The translations under genes were made by a program, and so were the position numbers. Of a stretch of DNA of 64,000 nucleotides, positions 44,460 to 53,623 are shown one piece after another. The first letter of the stretch is position 1; each line of letters begins with the position of its first letter. The notes under the pieces were generated by a model, which saw only the letters and a list, made by a program, of their open reading frames with translations, was not told where the DNA came from and made no database searches. Source of the DNA: JAUWKC01 sp035529895 (GTDB taxonomy: Bacteria > Planctomycetota > Phycisphaerae > Sedimentisphaerales > Anaerobacaceae); NCBI GenBank assembly GCA_035529895.1, contig DATKVV010000020.1:1-64000 (forward strand). Direction: 5' to 3'.

Positions 44460-45277
44460 ACGAGAACCCCTACCAGCCGATAGACGGCCAAGTCGTTGAT
44501 ATCATAGATGAATCCCCGACGATTAAGACTTTTGTCGTCGCGCCGCAGGAGCCTTTCCGGTTTGCGACAGGCCAGTTCGTGGAACTGACGCTGCCCGGCC
44601 AGGGCGAAGCACCGTTCACCCCTTCTTCTTCACCGGCTCAGGCTGCAAAGATGGACATTACTATTATGAAAGCGGGCCGGGTAACGGCTTTGCTGCACCA
44701 GTGCCAAAAGGGACAGAAGGTTGGTATCCGTGGCCCCTTCGGTAAGGGCTATCCCGTTGACGATTTAGTCGGAAAAGAGGTTTACATCGTCGGCGGCGGC
44801 GTGGGTTTGGCGCCTATCAGGTCGTTGTTTTTGACGCTGGTGGAAAAAATAAAGGACTTCAAATCGGTGGTCTGCCGGTTCGGGGCCAGAACGCCCGAGG
44901 ATTTAATTTATAAGGACGCGCTCTTTGGCACCTGGCAAAAAATTGACGGCGTCGATATCAAACTGACCGTCGATAATGCCAACGGCGACTGGAAAGGCAA
45001 CGTCGGCGTGGTAACTACGATATTAAACTCCGATGACGTAAACATCAAAAATGCTGTCGCGGTCGTCTGCGGCCCGCCGATTATGATGAAGTTCGCCACC
45101 CTGAAGCTGCTCGAGTTTGGATTTCCCGCCCAGAGTATTTATCTTTCGATGGAAAAGAACATGAGCTGCGGGATTGGCAAATGCGGCCATTGCATGATCG
45201 GAAAATATTATGTCTGTAAGGATGGCCCTGTTTTTACATACGAGCAAATAAAAAAATATCCTCATATCTGGGATTAG
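44456..45277 (+). CDS. FAD/NAD(P)-binding [2Fe-2S] subunit, HydG/AsrB/PyrK-like
   Basis: A 273-residue flavoprotein of the ferredoxin-reductase type. The FAD part has FATGQFVELTLPGQGEAPFTPSS; the NAD(P) part has VYIVGGGVGLAPIRSLFLTL near 104 and AVVCGPPIMMKF. The C-terminal CGIGKCGHCMIGKYYVC (near 237-253) has the C-x4-C-x2-C-x7-C spacing of the PyrK/HydG [2Fe-2S] site. HydG-type subunits oxidise or reduce NAD(P)H for a partner hydrogenase. It overlaps the HydB-like gene and is followed by a ferredoxin-like subunit and the hydrogenase proper, which suggests that NAD(P)H feeds this membrane complex. Confidence 0.88.
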   Translation: MNENPYQPIDGQVVDIIDESPTIKTFVVAPQEPFRFATGQFVELTLPGQGEAPFTPSSSPAQAAKMDITIMKAGRVTALLHQCQKGQKVGIRGPFGKGYPVDDLVGKEVYIVGGGVGLAPIRSLFLTLVEKIKDFKSVVCRFGARTPEDLIYKDALFGTWQKIDGVDIKLTVDNANGDWKGNVGVVTTILNSDDVNIKNAVAVVCGPPIMMKFATLKLLEFGFPAQSIYLSMEKNMSCGIGKCGHCMIGKYYVCKDGPVFTYEQIKKYPHIWD

Positions 45278-45291
45278 CTTACGAGGCTTAT

Positions 45292-45822
45292 ATGGCTGCT
45301 AAACTGGTAATTGATTTGGCAAAAAGTAACCTTCAGGCTGAATCTAAAGTGCGCTGTTCCTATAAGCATCATCCTGAAAACAAAGGGATAGACTCACTGC
45401 TCGAGATGATTCGTTTTGCCCTGATTTGCCGGCGATGCGAGGCCGCCCCGTGCATCAATGCCTGTCCCCAGGGGGCGCTGGAGAAGATACCGAGCAAGAC
45501 CCATGACGCCGGTATTCTCAAAAGGGCAAATATGCTCTGCACCGGCTGCGGCACCTGTGCAATTGCCTGCCCCTTTGGAACGATATACACCGATTTGATT
45601 CCTTTTCCAAGCAGTGTCTGCGACCGTTCGAAAGGCAGATTAAAGCCGGGCGAAAAGCCTTTATGCGTCAATACCTGCCGGGACGGCAGCATCGATTACC
45701 GGGAGGTTGACCTTACAAAGGAAGATGATTTGGTGGAGGTCTTTGAAGATATCGTTGTTAAAGTCTCCGGCGGCCAACTGTGGGAGCCTTTCTTGAGGGA
45801 AGGGGAAAAGGTAAAGAAATGA
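45292..45822 (+). CDS. 4Fe-4S ferredoxin-type electron-transfer protein
   Basis: A 176-residue protein of the HycB/HydN type. CRRCEAAPCINACP (near 47) and CTGCGTCAIACPFGTIY (near 83) are two cluster-binding motifs, and more Cys follow in PSSVCDRSKG and PLCVNTCRDGS, so up to four clusters may be held. It would wire the flavin module to the hydrogenase small subunit. Its stop overlaps the next gene start in ATGA, again suggesting coupled translation in the complex. Confidence 0.88.
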   Translation: MAAKLVIDLAKSNLQAESKVRCSYKHHPENKGIDSLLEMIRFALICRRCEAAPCINACPQGALEKIPSKTHDAGILKRANMLCTGCGTCAIACPFGTIYTDLIPFPSSVCDRSKGRLKPGEKPLCVNTCRDGSIDYREVDLTKEDDLVEVFEDIVVKVSGGQLWEPFLREGEKVKK

Positions 45823-46742
45823 AAGTGCTTTTTGATGTTTTGTTTTGGATTCTCGTTATTCCCGGCATAATTGTGGTCGGCATGGTTGCCTCCTGGATAG
45901 TTCGTAAGGTTAGCGCACTGGTGCAGTATCGTGTGGGCCCGCCGTTCCTTCAGCCGTTCTGGGATGTCATGAAGCTGATGGGCAAGGAAACACTCGTCCC
46001 GCAAGAGGCTCAAAAAGCCGTTTTTATGGCCGCGCCGCTCGTCGGTCTGGCCGGGGTGCTCGTGCTTGCGATAATGCTTTGGCGCATAACCGTTACTCAA
46101 TCCGCCTTTGTCGGTGACATCGTTGTGGCCGTTTATTTGATGGTCCTGCCCTCGCTGGCGCTGATTCTTGGCAGCTCAGCCAGTGCAAGTCCCCATGCCG
46201 CAGTCGGTACGAGCAGGGAAATGAAGCTGGTCATGGGTTACGAGCTGCCGCTGGTGCTGGCTCTGATCGTGGTTATCATAAAGACGGGCGGAAAGCTGGA
46301 TTTGACGCAAATTGCCCGGCACACCACGGTTTTCAGCATATCCAATATACTGGCGTTCTTGGTTGCCTTGCTGTGTGTGCAGGCTAAGCTCGGGTTTGTC
46401 CCGTTCGATATAGCCGAGGCCGAAACCGAACTTGGCGGCGGAGTCCTGATGGAATATTCCGGGGCCCTGCTTGCCGTCTGGAAACTCATGCAGGCGGTGA
46501 TGCTGGTTGCTTTACCCTTGTTCTTGGTGATGGTTTTCCTCGGAGGATTCGGACCAAACTTATTGGCCGGACTCGGCAAGTATGTCTTGGTGGTAGTATT
46601 GCTGATTTTGATAAAGAATACCAACCCGCGCGTGCGGATAGACCAGGCGATGAAGTTCTTCTGGGTTTACTGCAGCATTGTTTTGGTCGCCGCCATTGCT
46701 CTGGCAATTACGGGTAACAATTGCGGCATCAGTCGGCTGTAA
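45819..46742 (+). CDS. Membrane anchor subunit of the hydrogenase (NuoH/EchB/MbhM-like)
   Basis: Membrane subunit that docks the hydrogenase arm and carries its proton path. 307 residues with about eight hydrophobic helices. Signatures include the loop SALVQYRVGPPFLQPFWDVMKL (about 31-52), MKLVMGYELPLVLALI near 140, and FVPFDIAEAETELGGGVLMEYSG near 192, where the acidic residues form the E-channel of complex I relatives. It sits between the ferredoxin-type and small-subunit genes. Confidence 0.93.
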   Translation: MKVLFDVLFWILVIPGIIVVGMVASWIVRKVSALVQYRVGPPFLQPFWDVMKLMGKETLVPQEAQKAVFMAAPLVGLAGVLVLAIMLWRITVTQSAFVGDIVVAVYLMVLPSLALILGSSASASPHAAVGTSREMKLVMGYELPLVLALIVVIIKTGGKLDLTQIARHTTVFSISNILAFLVALLCVQAKLGFVPFDIAEAETELGGGVLMEYSGALLAVWKLMQAVMLVALPLFLVMVFLGGFGPNLLAGLGKYVLVVVLLILIKNTNPRVRIDQAMKFFWVYCSIVLVAAIALAITGNNCGISRL

Positions 46743-46751
46743 GGTGAATTT

Positions 46752-47183
46752 ATGAGTTGGAAAATATGGTCATTAAAGAAATCGCCCTGGGTCTTTCACG
46801 TTAACGTCGGAGCGTGCAACAATTGCGATATTGAAATAGTCAATTGTCTGACCCCCAAGTTCGACGTTGAAAGATTCGGCATTAAACTGGTCGGCTCGCC
46901 CCGGCATGCAGACGCCCTGCTTGTGACCGGCGTCGGGACCCGGCAGGCAGTGCCTCGCCTCAAGGAAGTCTATCGCCAAACCTCCAAACCGTGCGTGGTC
47001 TTTTTGATTGGGGCCTGTCCCTGTGGAACCGGCATCTTCCATAATGGCTATCACGTCGAAGGACCCGTGGACAAAATAATCAAGGAAGAAGATCCTAATG
47101 CTATTATCGCTTATGTGCCGGGATGCCCGCCAAAGCCGGAAGCCATTATATCCGGCGTGGTAAAGGCGCTTTCGGCTATATAA
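46752..47183 (+). CDS. [NiFe] hydrogenase small subunit, group 4 (NuoB/MbhJ-like)
   Basis: Carries the proximal [4Fe-4S] cluster next to the NiFe site. 143 residues, the short group 4 form with no export signal. The ligands are visible as GACNNCDIEIVNC near 21 (C-x2-C), GACPCGTG near 91 and PGCPPKPEAI near 122. VTGVGTRQAVPRLKEVY and the short C-terminus are typical. It is followed by the NuoC- and NuoD-like genes in the conserved complex I-like order. Confidence 0.94.
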   Translation: MSWKIWSLKKSPWVFHVNVGACNNCDIEIVNCLTPKFDVERFGIKLVGSPRHADALLVTGVGTRQAVPRLKEVYRQTSKPCVVFLIGACPCGTGIFHNGYHVEGPVDKIIKEEDPNAIIAYVPGCPPKPEAIISGVVKALSAI

Positions 47184-47195
47184 CAGGATAAAAAA

Positions 47196-47636
47196 ATGAA
47201 CCGAGAAGAACTGCAAAACAGACTCCAGGAAATCAAAAACAAAGTCACCGCCGTCGAGCAGACAACCGACAATAGAATCTACCTGCCGTGTGAGGCGCAA
47301 AACGCCTATGCCGTCAGCAAATTCTTGTTTCAGGACCTCGCCTGCAGATTTGTGATTGCCACGTGTGTTGATTCGGATGACTGTTTTGAGGTCCTGTATC
47401 ATTTCTCGTACGACCAGTTGGGCGTCGTTATTACCGTGAAGGCTTTCATCCGCGACCGCGAAAACCCGGCCATTGAATCCATCACCTCCTTCCTGCCGGC
47501 CGCCGAGTGGATCGAAAGAGAAATGCATGACATAATGGGAATCGATTTCAGGAATCATCCCAATCTCAGAAGATTGATTCTTGCCGACGACTGGCCCGAC
47601 GGCGTTTATCCGGAAAGGAAACAAGCAAGGACATGA
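47196..47636 (+). CDS. Hydrogenase NuoC/MbhK-like subunit
   Basis: A 146-residue NADH-dehydrogenase 30 kDa-type subunit that supports the large subunit. It has FEVLYHFSYDQLGVVITVKAFI and the signature SFLPAAEWIEREMHDIMGIDFRNHPNLRRLILADDWP, of which EREMHDIMGIxFxxHPxLxRLLL is the family motif. It overlaps the large-subunit start by four bases. Separate NuoC and NuoD genes match the Mbh type rather than the fused HycE type. Confidence 0.93.
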   Translation: MNREELQNRLQEIKNKVTAVEQTTDNRIYLPCEAQNAYAVSKFLFQDLACRFVIATCVDSDDCFEVLYHFSYDQLGVVITVKAFIRDRENPAIESITSFLPAAEWIEREMHDIMGIDFRNHPNLRRLILADDWPDGVYPERKQART

Positions 47637-48823
47637 AAGACAGTACAAGAAAACCTGTAATTGCGGTTGGTCCGTTCCATCCGCTGCAGGAAGAAATGGA
47701 ATTTTTCCAGCTCACCGTCGATGGCGAGAAGGTAACCGATATAGATGTGAGAATATCTTACAACCATCGGGGTATAGAAAAAATTAGCGAAACCTTACAG
47801 TTTGACCAGATACCTTTCTTGGTCTCGCGCATATGCGGCATTTGCTCGGCTTCGCATCCTCTGGCCTATGTGCAGGCGGTGGAGGAGCTGGCCGGGATTA
47901 CGCCGCCCGAACGCGCCCTGTACGTACGAACCATTATCAACGAATTGGAACGCATCCACAGCCATTTGCTCTGGGTAGGCCTCGGCGGACACTTCATCGG
48001 TTATGATACCGTCTTTATGTGGGCGTGGAAGTATCGCGAGCCTGTGCTCGACCTGCTCGAGGAAATCACCGGCAACCGAAACAACTACGGAAACGTCAAA
48101 ATCGGCGGCTGCCGGGAAGACATCCCCGACGAGCTGGTTCCCAAACTCCTGAAGGAGCTCGATGAGATCGAGAAGAAAACGGAAATGCTGACCAAGGCGG
48201 TGCTTGACGACCCTGTTCTGCACGCCCGGCTCAAAGGCGTCGGTATCCTGACCAAACAAGCCGCCATTGACTACGCTGTAACCGGACCCACCGCCAGAGG
48301 CAGCGACGTCGCCATCGACGTCAGGCGCGACGACCCCTACGCCGCCTACGCCGACCTCGACTGGAAAGTGATCACGCAGACCGAAGGGGACGTTTTTGCC
48401 AAGGCCGTGGTCCGCTTGCTTGAAACCTTTGAGTCTATCAACATGGTCAGACAAGCCCTCAAGAAACTGCCCAAAGGACCCGTCACGGTAGAGGTCAAAG
48501 AAATCCCGCCCGGTGAAGGATGCGGTCGCGCCGAGGCGCCGCGAGGCGAGACGTTCCATTACGTCCGCAGCGACGGCGGCAACCGGCCTATTCGCCACAA
48601 GGCCAGGGCGCCCAGCTATGTCAACGTGCCTTCGTTCAAGGCATCCTGCATCGGCCAGGACATTGCCGACGTCACCCTTACGCTGGCCGCCGTCGACCCC
48701 TGCTACAGTTGCACCGAAAGAATGGCCGTCGTTGACCGCCACGGCAATCTTACCCACGATTACGATATGCTGTTAAAATTGAGTCGCGAAAAAACGGAAC
48801 GCATCAAGAAAGAAATGCTCTAA
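47633..48823 (+). CDS. [NiFe] hydrogenase large subunit, group 4 (NuoD/MbhL-like)
   Basis: Catalytic subunit producing or oxidising H2. The 396-residue protein keeps all four nickel-binding cysteines: RICGICSASHP (near 66) and DPCYSCTER (near 355). True complex I NuoD lacks these, so this is a hydrogenase. GPFHPLQEEMEFFQLTVDGE and YNHRGIEKI open the protein as in group 4. About 33 residues follow the last motif, a tail that the protease encoded at 55402 could remove. It is the seventh gene of the operon. Confidence 0.96.
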   Translation: MKDSTRKPVIAVGPFHPLQEEMEFFQLTVDGEKVTDIDVRISYNHRGIEKISETLQFDQIPFLVSRICGICSASHPLAYVQAVEELAGITPPERALYVRTIINELERIHSHLLWVGLGGHFIGYDTVFMWAWKYREPVLDLLEEITGNRNNYGNVKIGGCREDIPDELVPKLLKELDEIEKKTEMLTKAVLDDPVLHARLKGVGILTKQAAIDYAVTGPTARGSDVAIDVRRDDPYAAYADLDWKVITQTEGDVFAKAVVRLLETFESINMVRQALKKLPKGPVTVEVKEIPPGEGCGRAEAPRGETFHYVRSDGGNRPIRHKARAPSYVNVPSFKASCIGQDIADVTLTLAAVDPCYSCTERMAVVDRHGNLTHDYDMLLKLSREKTERIKKEML

Positions 48824-48842
48824 GAAACGGAGGATCTGCAAA

Positions 48843-50699
48843 TTGTATAACCTTGTGACTATTACCGTTTTTTTGCCGCTGGTTGCAGGTTTCATTCTGC
48901 TGTTCTTGCCGGGCAGAATAAAATTTGTGCCCAAAGTATTTACCTTAACCATTTCGGCTTTGACCCTTGCATTAGCCGTCTGGATATTTGGAGTCGGCCC
49001 GTCTCGTTATCCGACAGCCTCCCTGCAGATATACGGGTTTGAATTGGAGCTGATTCTGGATGTGACGCCCTTGCGGGCATTCATACTGCTGTTCGCCATG
49101 GGGTTCGGGCTGTTAATAACTTTGTACTCGCTGAAGTCGGAAGCAGGGGTAAAACGCGCCAACATGTACTACGGCGCCATTCTGCTTACCATAGGCGGCT
49201 CCGCGGGAGTGTTGCTTTCCGACCACTTATTGTTTTTGCTCATCTTCTGGGAGATTGTCACCGCCTCGCTGTACCTGTTGATTACGACCGGCGGCAAAAA
49301 CTCCAGTTTTGCGGCCACAAAGAGTTTTGCCATGATAGGAGCTTCCGACGCGGCGTTCCTGCTTGGTATCGGCATGGTATGGGCGCTCTCGGGTACTTTT
49401 GTCATCTCACAGGTTCGTCTGGCCACCACCTCGGCTCTGCCGATTATAGCCTTTTTGTTGCTGATGACCGCCGCCATTACCAAGGCGGGCGCTTTGCCTT
49501 TGCATACCTGGCTGCCCACCAGCGGTGAATACGCGCCGCCTTCCGTAATGGCGCTCTTGCCGGCCGCAATTGACAAGCTTCTTGGCATTTATCTGCTGGT
49601 TATAATCGTGCGACAGATGTTTATAATCAAGTCCGCCGCTTTGAGCATGGTGCTCGCAATCATAGGAGCTGCGACAATCATCATTGCGGTTATGATTGCG
49701 ATGGTCCAGCACAATCTCAAAAAGCTGCTGTCCTATCATGCCATCAGTCAGGTCGGTTATATGGTTCTCGGCATAGCGACATTGACCCCCGTCGGCATTG
49801 CCGGCGGAGTGTTCCACATGCTCAACCATGCGATATATAAATGTTGCCTGTTTCTCTGCGGCGGCGCGGCCGAACAGGCAGCCGGAACGCCGGAACTGGA
49901 CAGGCTCGGCGGCCTCGGCAAAAAAATGCCGTTTACTTTTGTCACCTGCCTGATTGCAGCCCTGAGTATCTCCGGCGTACCTCCGTTAAATGGATTCGTC
50001 TCCAAATGGATGGTCTATCAGGGCGTTGTTCAAATGGGAACCGACCAGGTCGGCGGGGCCGCCAAGCTTTGGCCCATCTGGCTGGTCGCAGCAATGTTTG
50101 GAAGCGCGCTTACCCTGGCCTCATTTGTAAAACTCATTCACTCGATATTCCTTTCTCGCTTGCCGGAAGAACTAAAAAACGTAAAAGAAGTTTCGCCGCT
50201 GCAGACCGGCCCTATGATTGTACTTGCTTCCCTGTGTGTCTTTTTCGGAGTCTTTTATCACGTGCCGCTCAAGCTGTTTATCTACCCGGCACTGAATATA
50301 GAACCGGCCAGCGCTATCTTCGGCACCTGGGATTCTCTGCTGGCCACGGCCCTGATAATAATTGGCATTGTTCTGGGCCTGCTGATTTTGCTCGTCGGCT
50401 TTTTGGCAAGAAAGGTCAGAACCGTACCTACCTGGACCTGCGGCGAAGTGCAAGACAACGAACAAATGATAGTACCCGGAACACATTTCTACAAAACCGT
50501 CTCTTCTATGGGCGGTCTAAAGCAGCTTTACTCCGGACAGGAAAAAAGCTACTTCGATTTGTATAATCAAAGCTCAAGGCTGGGGCTGGCCTTGACGGAT
50601 TTTCTGCGGTGGCTCCATTGCGGGATTCTCCCCATGTATTTGACGTGGGTGACTTTAGGGTTGCTTATAGTGCTCTTTGTAGTGTGTAAGATTTGGTGA
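48843..50699 (+). CDS. Proton/ion-translocating antiporter-like subunit (HyfB/HycC/NuoL type)
   Basis: A large membrane subunit, 618 residues with about 14-16 helices. A TTG start at 48843 is set by GGAGG nine bases upstream. Conserved pieces are LLIFWEIVTASLYLLITT, the lysine helix ITKAGALPLHTWLPTSGEYAPPSVMALL (quoted by parts: KAGALPLHTWLP and APPSVMALLPAAIDKLLG), and HNLKKLLSYHAISQVGYM. The C-terminal loop PTWTCGEVQDNEQM resembles the TWDCG element of hydrogenase-4/3 subunit B. It is the first of two antiporter-like subunits in the operon. Confidence 0.92.
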   Translation: MYNLVTITVFLPLVAGFILLFLPGRIKFVPKVFTLTISALTLALAVWIFGVGPSRYPTASLQIYGFELELILDVTPLRAFILLFAMGFGLLITLYSLKSEAGVKRANMYYGAILLTIGGSAGVLLSDHLLFLLIFWEIVTASLYLLITTGGKNSSFAATKSFAMIGASDAAFLLGIGMVWALSGTFVISQVRLATTSALPIIAFLLLMTAAITKAGALPLHTWLPTSGEYAPPSVMALLPAAIDKLLGIYLLVIIVRQMFIIKSAALSMVLAIIGAATIIIAVMIAMVQHNLKKLLSYHAISQVGYMVLGIATLTPVGIAGGVFHMLNHAIYKCCLFLCGGAAEQAAGTPELDRLGGLGKKMPFTFVTCLIAALSISGVPPLNGFVSKWMVYQGVVQMGTDQVGGAAKLWPIWLVAAMFGSALTLASFVKLIHSIFLSRLPEELKNVKEVSPLQTGPMIVLASLCVFFGVFYHVPLKLFIYPALNIEPASAIFGTWDSLLATALIIIGIVLGLLILLVGFLARKVRTVPTWTCGEVQDNEQMIVPGTHFYKTVSSMGGLKQLYSGQEKSYFDLYNQSSRLGLALTDFLRWLHCGILPMYLTWVTLGLLIVLFVVCKIW

Positions 50700-50706
50700 G
50701 GCAGAT

Positions 50707-51255
50707 ATGGCTATCTTCTACATTCTACTGCTGTTTGTAATAATTGCCGCTATCATCGCAGTGGAAACCGATAACCTGCTAAGCTCTGTGATTTGCGTCG
50801 GTGCAATCGGTTTTGGCGGCTCCCTGATGTTCCTGTTTCTGCGCGCGCCCGATATCGCCATAACTCAGATCGTGGTCGAAGTCCTCGGGCTGATTATCCT
50901 TATTCGGGCCACCATCGCCCGCGACCTTACCTTCATTACCGGTGACAGAGAGTTTTTCGGCATGGTTGTTTCTATGGTTATTATCTTCACAATCGGCCTG
51001 GCCGCTATAAGAGTCTTCGAGACCTTGCCTCACTTCGGCGTCCCTATATTTGCAATGGTTCCCGAAGCCGCCTCCCAAACCTATATCAGCCAGGGTTTGC
51101 AAAAGACAGGAGCGGCAAATATCGTCTCTTCGGTCATTTTGGATTTTCGCGCCTACGACACGCTCGGCGAGGCAACGGTACTGTTTACTTCGATCATCGG
51201 CGCTACTGTTATACTGCGGAAAAAGTGCAAAAAACTGTTGGAGGACCCAGACTAA
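50707..51255 (+). CDS. MrpA C-terminal-like subunit (MbhD and MbhE combined)
   Basis: 182 residues. The first part (about 1-80) is the DUF4040/MbhD region: NLLSSVICVGAIGFGGSLMFLFLRAPDIAITQIVVEVLG, here quoted for its LxAPDxAxTQxxVE core. The second part, with ILDFRAYDTLGEATVLFTSIIGA (near 145), is the MbhE/MrpA C-terminal end. In sodium/proton antiporters both are the tail of MrpA; in Mbh they are separate genes. Here they are one gene apart from the large antiporter subunit. It shares one base with the next gene (TAATG). Confidence 0.9.
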   Translation: MAIFYILLLFVIIAAIIAVETDNLLSSVICVGAIGFGGSLMFLFLRAPDIAITQIVVEVLGLIILIRATIARDLTFITGDREFFGMVVSMVIIFTIGLAAIRVFETLPHFGVPIFAMVPEAASQTYISQGLQKTGAANIVSSVILDFRAYDTLGEATVLFTSIIGATVILRKKCKKLLEDPD

Positions 51256-51716
51256 TGAAAGGCATGACGGTAATAGTTAAAACCATCAGCAGTTGGGTCA
51301 AAGTGCTCATTTTTCTCTTTGGCATTTACATCGTCATCTTTGGCCATCTTACGCCGGGAGGAGGCTTTGCCGGCGGCGTAATTCTCGCTTCTTCGTATGT
51401 GCTGCTGATGCTCGCCTTCGGCAGAGAATTTGTGGAAAAGAACCTTTCTTTAGGCGTGGCATCGAAGCTCGATTGCGTCGGCGCCTTGCTCTTTGCCGCA
51501 ATAGCATTGTTCGGCATGGCCTACGGCGCCGCTTCTTTCTTCTATAACTTCCTTCAGCAGCAATATCAATACGGCCAGCCGCTCAAACTCGCAAGTGCAG
51601 GTACTATACCGTTATCGAACATTGCTATCGGCCTGAAGGTCGGTGCGTCGCTGTTTATGGTCATTCTTGCTCTCTCGACTTTCAGACCTAACGGGTCGGT
51701 TGAACAAAAGGAGTGA
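51255..51716 (+). CDS. mrpB: MrpB/MbhF-like subunit
   Basis: 153 residues with four hydrophobic helices. IYIVIFGHLTPGGGFAGGVILASSYVLLML is the MrpB signature (HxxPGGGFxGG). SNIAIGLKVGASLFMVILAL near the end is typical. Its ATG overlaps the previous stop. It is part of the Mrp-type ion-translocating module attached to the hydrogenase. Confidence 0.93.
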   Translation: MKGMTVIVKTISSWVKVLIFLFGIYIVIFGHLTPGGGFAGGVILASSYVLLMLAFGREFVEKNLSLGVASKLDCVGALLFAAIALFGMAYGAASFFYNFLQQQYQYGQPLKLASAGTIPLSNIAIGLKVGASLFMVILALSTFRPNGSVEQKE

Positions 51717-51721
51717 AACCT

Positions 51722-52090
51722 ATGCCTTATGCCCTGTGCTTTTTGCTGTTTATGATTGGGCTGTATTGTGCAGTCGTCAAAAAGAATATGGTAAAGATAG
51801 TCATCGGCATTATGGTCATGGAGTATGCCGTTAATCTTTTCCTGATTATGCTCGGCTTCCGCACCCATGGGGAAGCTCCTATTGTCGGGAAAGAACATAT
51901 AGCCGGTCCTGCCGGTCAGGTCAGCAGCCTGTTCATAAATACCTCCGTTGACCCCCTGCCGCAGGCCCTTGTTCTTACCGCAATCGTTATTAGCCTGGGC
52001 TCCTTAGCCCTTATGATTTCGATATGTATCAGAACATACGAAAAATACGGCACCTTTGATATTACTCAAATAAGGAGACTGAGAGGATGA
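51722..52090 (+). CDS. mrpC: MrpC/MbhG-like subunit (NuoK-type)
   Basis: 122 residues, three helices. MPYALCFLLFMIGLYCAVVKKNMVKIVIGIMVMEYAVNLFLI fits MrpC/NuoK, with the helix-2 Glu of NuoK-type proteins in VMEYAVN and PLPQALVLTAIVISLG near 85. ATG 51722 has AAAGGAG nine bases upstream, so it is preferred over GTG 51713. It overlaps mrpD by four bases. Confidence 0.93.
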   Translation: MPYALCFLLFMIGLYCAVVKKNMVKIVIGIMVMEYAVNLFLIMLGFRTHGEAPIVGKEHIAGPAGQVSSLFINTSVDPLPQALVLTAIVISLGSLALMISICIRTYEKYGTFDITQIRRLRG

Positions 52091-53619
52091 GCATACCGCT
52101 GCCTGTTTTTGTTGCCGTCCCTTTGGTAATGGCGTTCTTGCTGCCGATTGCCGGCGGCTTTGGAAAAAAAGGCAAAGCCCTTGCAACGGTCCTTGCCAAT
52201 CTCGCAACTGTTTCACTGCTTGTATTGGCTGCTTCCTCGATTGGCCGACCGCAGGTGTATCAGGTGGGCAGGTGGTCGATACCGCTGGGAATCAACATGG
52301 TGCTTGACGGCTTGAGTTCACTCGTGCTTTTGGCCGTCAGCATTGTCAGCGCTGCGGCCATGCTCTTCAGCGCCAGGTATATGGAGCAATACACCGCGAA
52401 GCCAAAATACCTCAGCCTGTTCCTGCTCATGGTGGCAGGCATGAACGGTCTGGTGCTCTCGGGAGACGTGTTCAATCTGTTCGTTTTCCTCGAAATTGCC
52501 TCCCTGGCGTCTTACGCGCTGGTTGGCTTCGGCTGTGAACATGAGGAGCTTGAGGCCGCATTCAAGTATATGGTCCTCGGCAGCATAGGCTCTCTTTTTG
52601 TGCTTTTTGGCGTTGCTCTGGTTTACGGCAACACCGGCTCGCTCAATATGGCCTACATCTCCAAAGCAATTCAAAGCTCACAGTTAAATGCCGGCCTTTC
52701 CTTTGCTCTGGCCCTTTTCATTGTCGGCTTCGGTATAAAGGCTGCTTTGGTACCATTCCATGCCTGGCTGCCCGACGCACATCCTTCAGCTCCTGCTCCC
52801 ATCTCAGCTATGCTTTCCGGAGTACTGATAAAGACTCTCGGTGTCTATGCACTTGTCCGAATAGTTTTTAATGTCTTCGGCGTGTCCATTCAAATTGGCT
52901 GGCTGCTGGTCGTACTTGGTCTGCTGAGCATGGTCGCCGGGGCCTTTCTGGCAATAGGGCAGTGGGATTTCAAGCGGCTGTTGGCTTATTCGAGCATCAG
53001 CCAGATAGGTTATGTAGTCCTCGGCATCGGTCTTGGCGGCCTTATCATGGCCAAATACAACAACTTGGCGTGGGCCTCGCTGGCTATCCTCGGCGGCTTG
53101 TTCCATCTCGTCAACCACGCTGTTTACAAATCTTTGCTGTTCTTGACCAGCGGCTCGCTTCAGATGGCGACCGGCACAAGGCAACTGAGAAGCATGGGCG
53201 GGCTGGCGGAAAGAATGCCTGTTACCCGCGCGACCTGTACCGTCGCCTCCGCCGCCATTGTCGGCATTCCGCCCTTCAGCGGGTTCTGGAGCAAGTTGAT
53301 TCTGGTAATTGCCGCCGTCCAGGCCCATTTTTACTGGGTCGCGGCAATAATCGTTTTCGTAAGTTTGTGTACTTTAATCATGTATTTGAAGGTTCAAAGA
53401 TACGTCTTCCTCGGTGAACTGCCGGAAAATCTTCGGCAAACCCAAGAGAGCAGGGGCTCTATGCTCGTGGCAATGGTATTCCTGGCCTGTTTATGTGCTC
53501 TTATGGGTTTGCTGCTCGTGCCGTCTCTGAGGGAAACCATTCTGGAGCCTGCGGTGAAGGTCTTGACCGGCGGCGTTTCGTATTCCGCCGATATAATCAG
53601 GATGTCAATGAAGGTGTAA
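52087..53619 (+). CDS. mrpD: MrpD/MbhH-like antiporter subunit
   Basis: The second antiporter-like subunit, 510 residues and about 14 helices. FNLFVFLEIASLASYALVGFG near 132, the lysine element GIKAALVPFHAWLPDAHPSAPAPISAMLSG near 215 (core KAALxPxHxWLPDAHxxAPxPxSAxLSG), and DFKRLLAYSSISQIGYVVLGIG near 295 mark it as MrpD/NuoN type. A late PFSGFWSKLILV is also conserved. It and the 618-residue subunit give the complex two potential ion paths besides the NuoH-like one. Confidence 0.94.
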   Translation: MSIPLPVFVAVPLVMAFLLPIAGGFGKKGKALATVLANLATVSLLVLAASSIGRPQVYQVGRWSIPLGINMVLDGLSSLVLLAVSIVSAAAMLFSARYMEQYTAKPKYLSLFLLMVAGMNGLVLSGDVFNLFVFLEIASLASYALVGFGCEHEELEAAFKYMVLGSIGSLFVLFGVALVYGNTGSLNMAYISKAIQSSQLNAGLSFALALFIVGFGIKAALVPFHAWLPDAHPSAPAPISAMLSGVLIKTLGVYALVRIVFNVFGVSIQIGWLLVVLGLLSMVAGAFLAIGQWDFKRLLAYSSISQIGYVVLGIGLGGLIMAKYNNLAWASLAILGGLFHLVNHAVYKSLLFLTSGSLQMATGTRQLRSMGGLAERMPVTRATCTVASAAIVGIPPFSGFWSKLILVIAAVQAHFYWVAAIIVFVSLCTLIMYLKVQRYVFLGELPENLRQTQESRGSMLVAMVFLACLCALMGLLLVPSLRETILEPAVKVLTGGVSYSADIIRMSMKV

Positions 53620-53623
53620 GACG

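Noticed and set aside
47795..48757. 320-codon minus-strand open frame
   Set aside because: Antisense to the hydrogenase large subunit; no recognisable domain.
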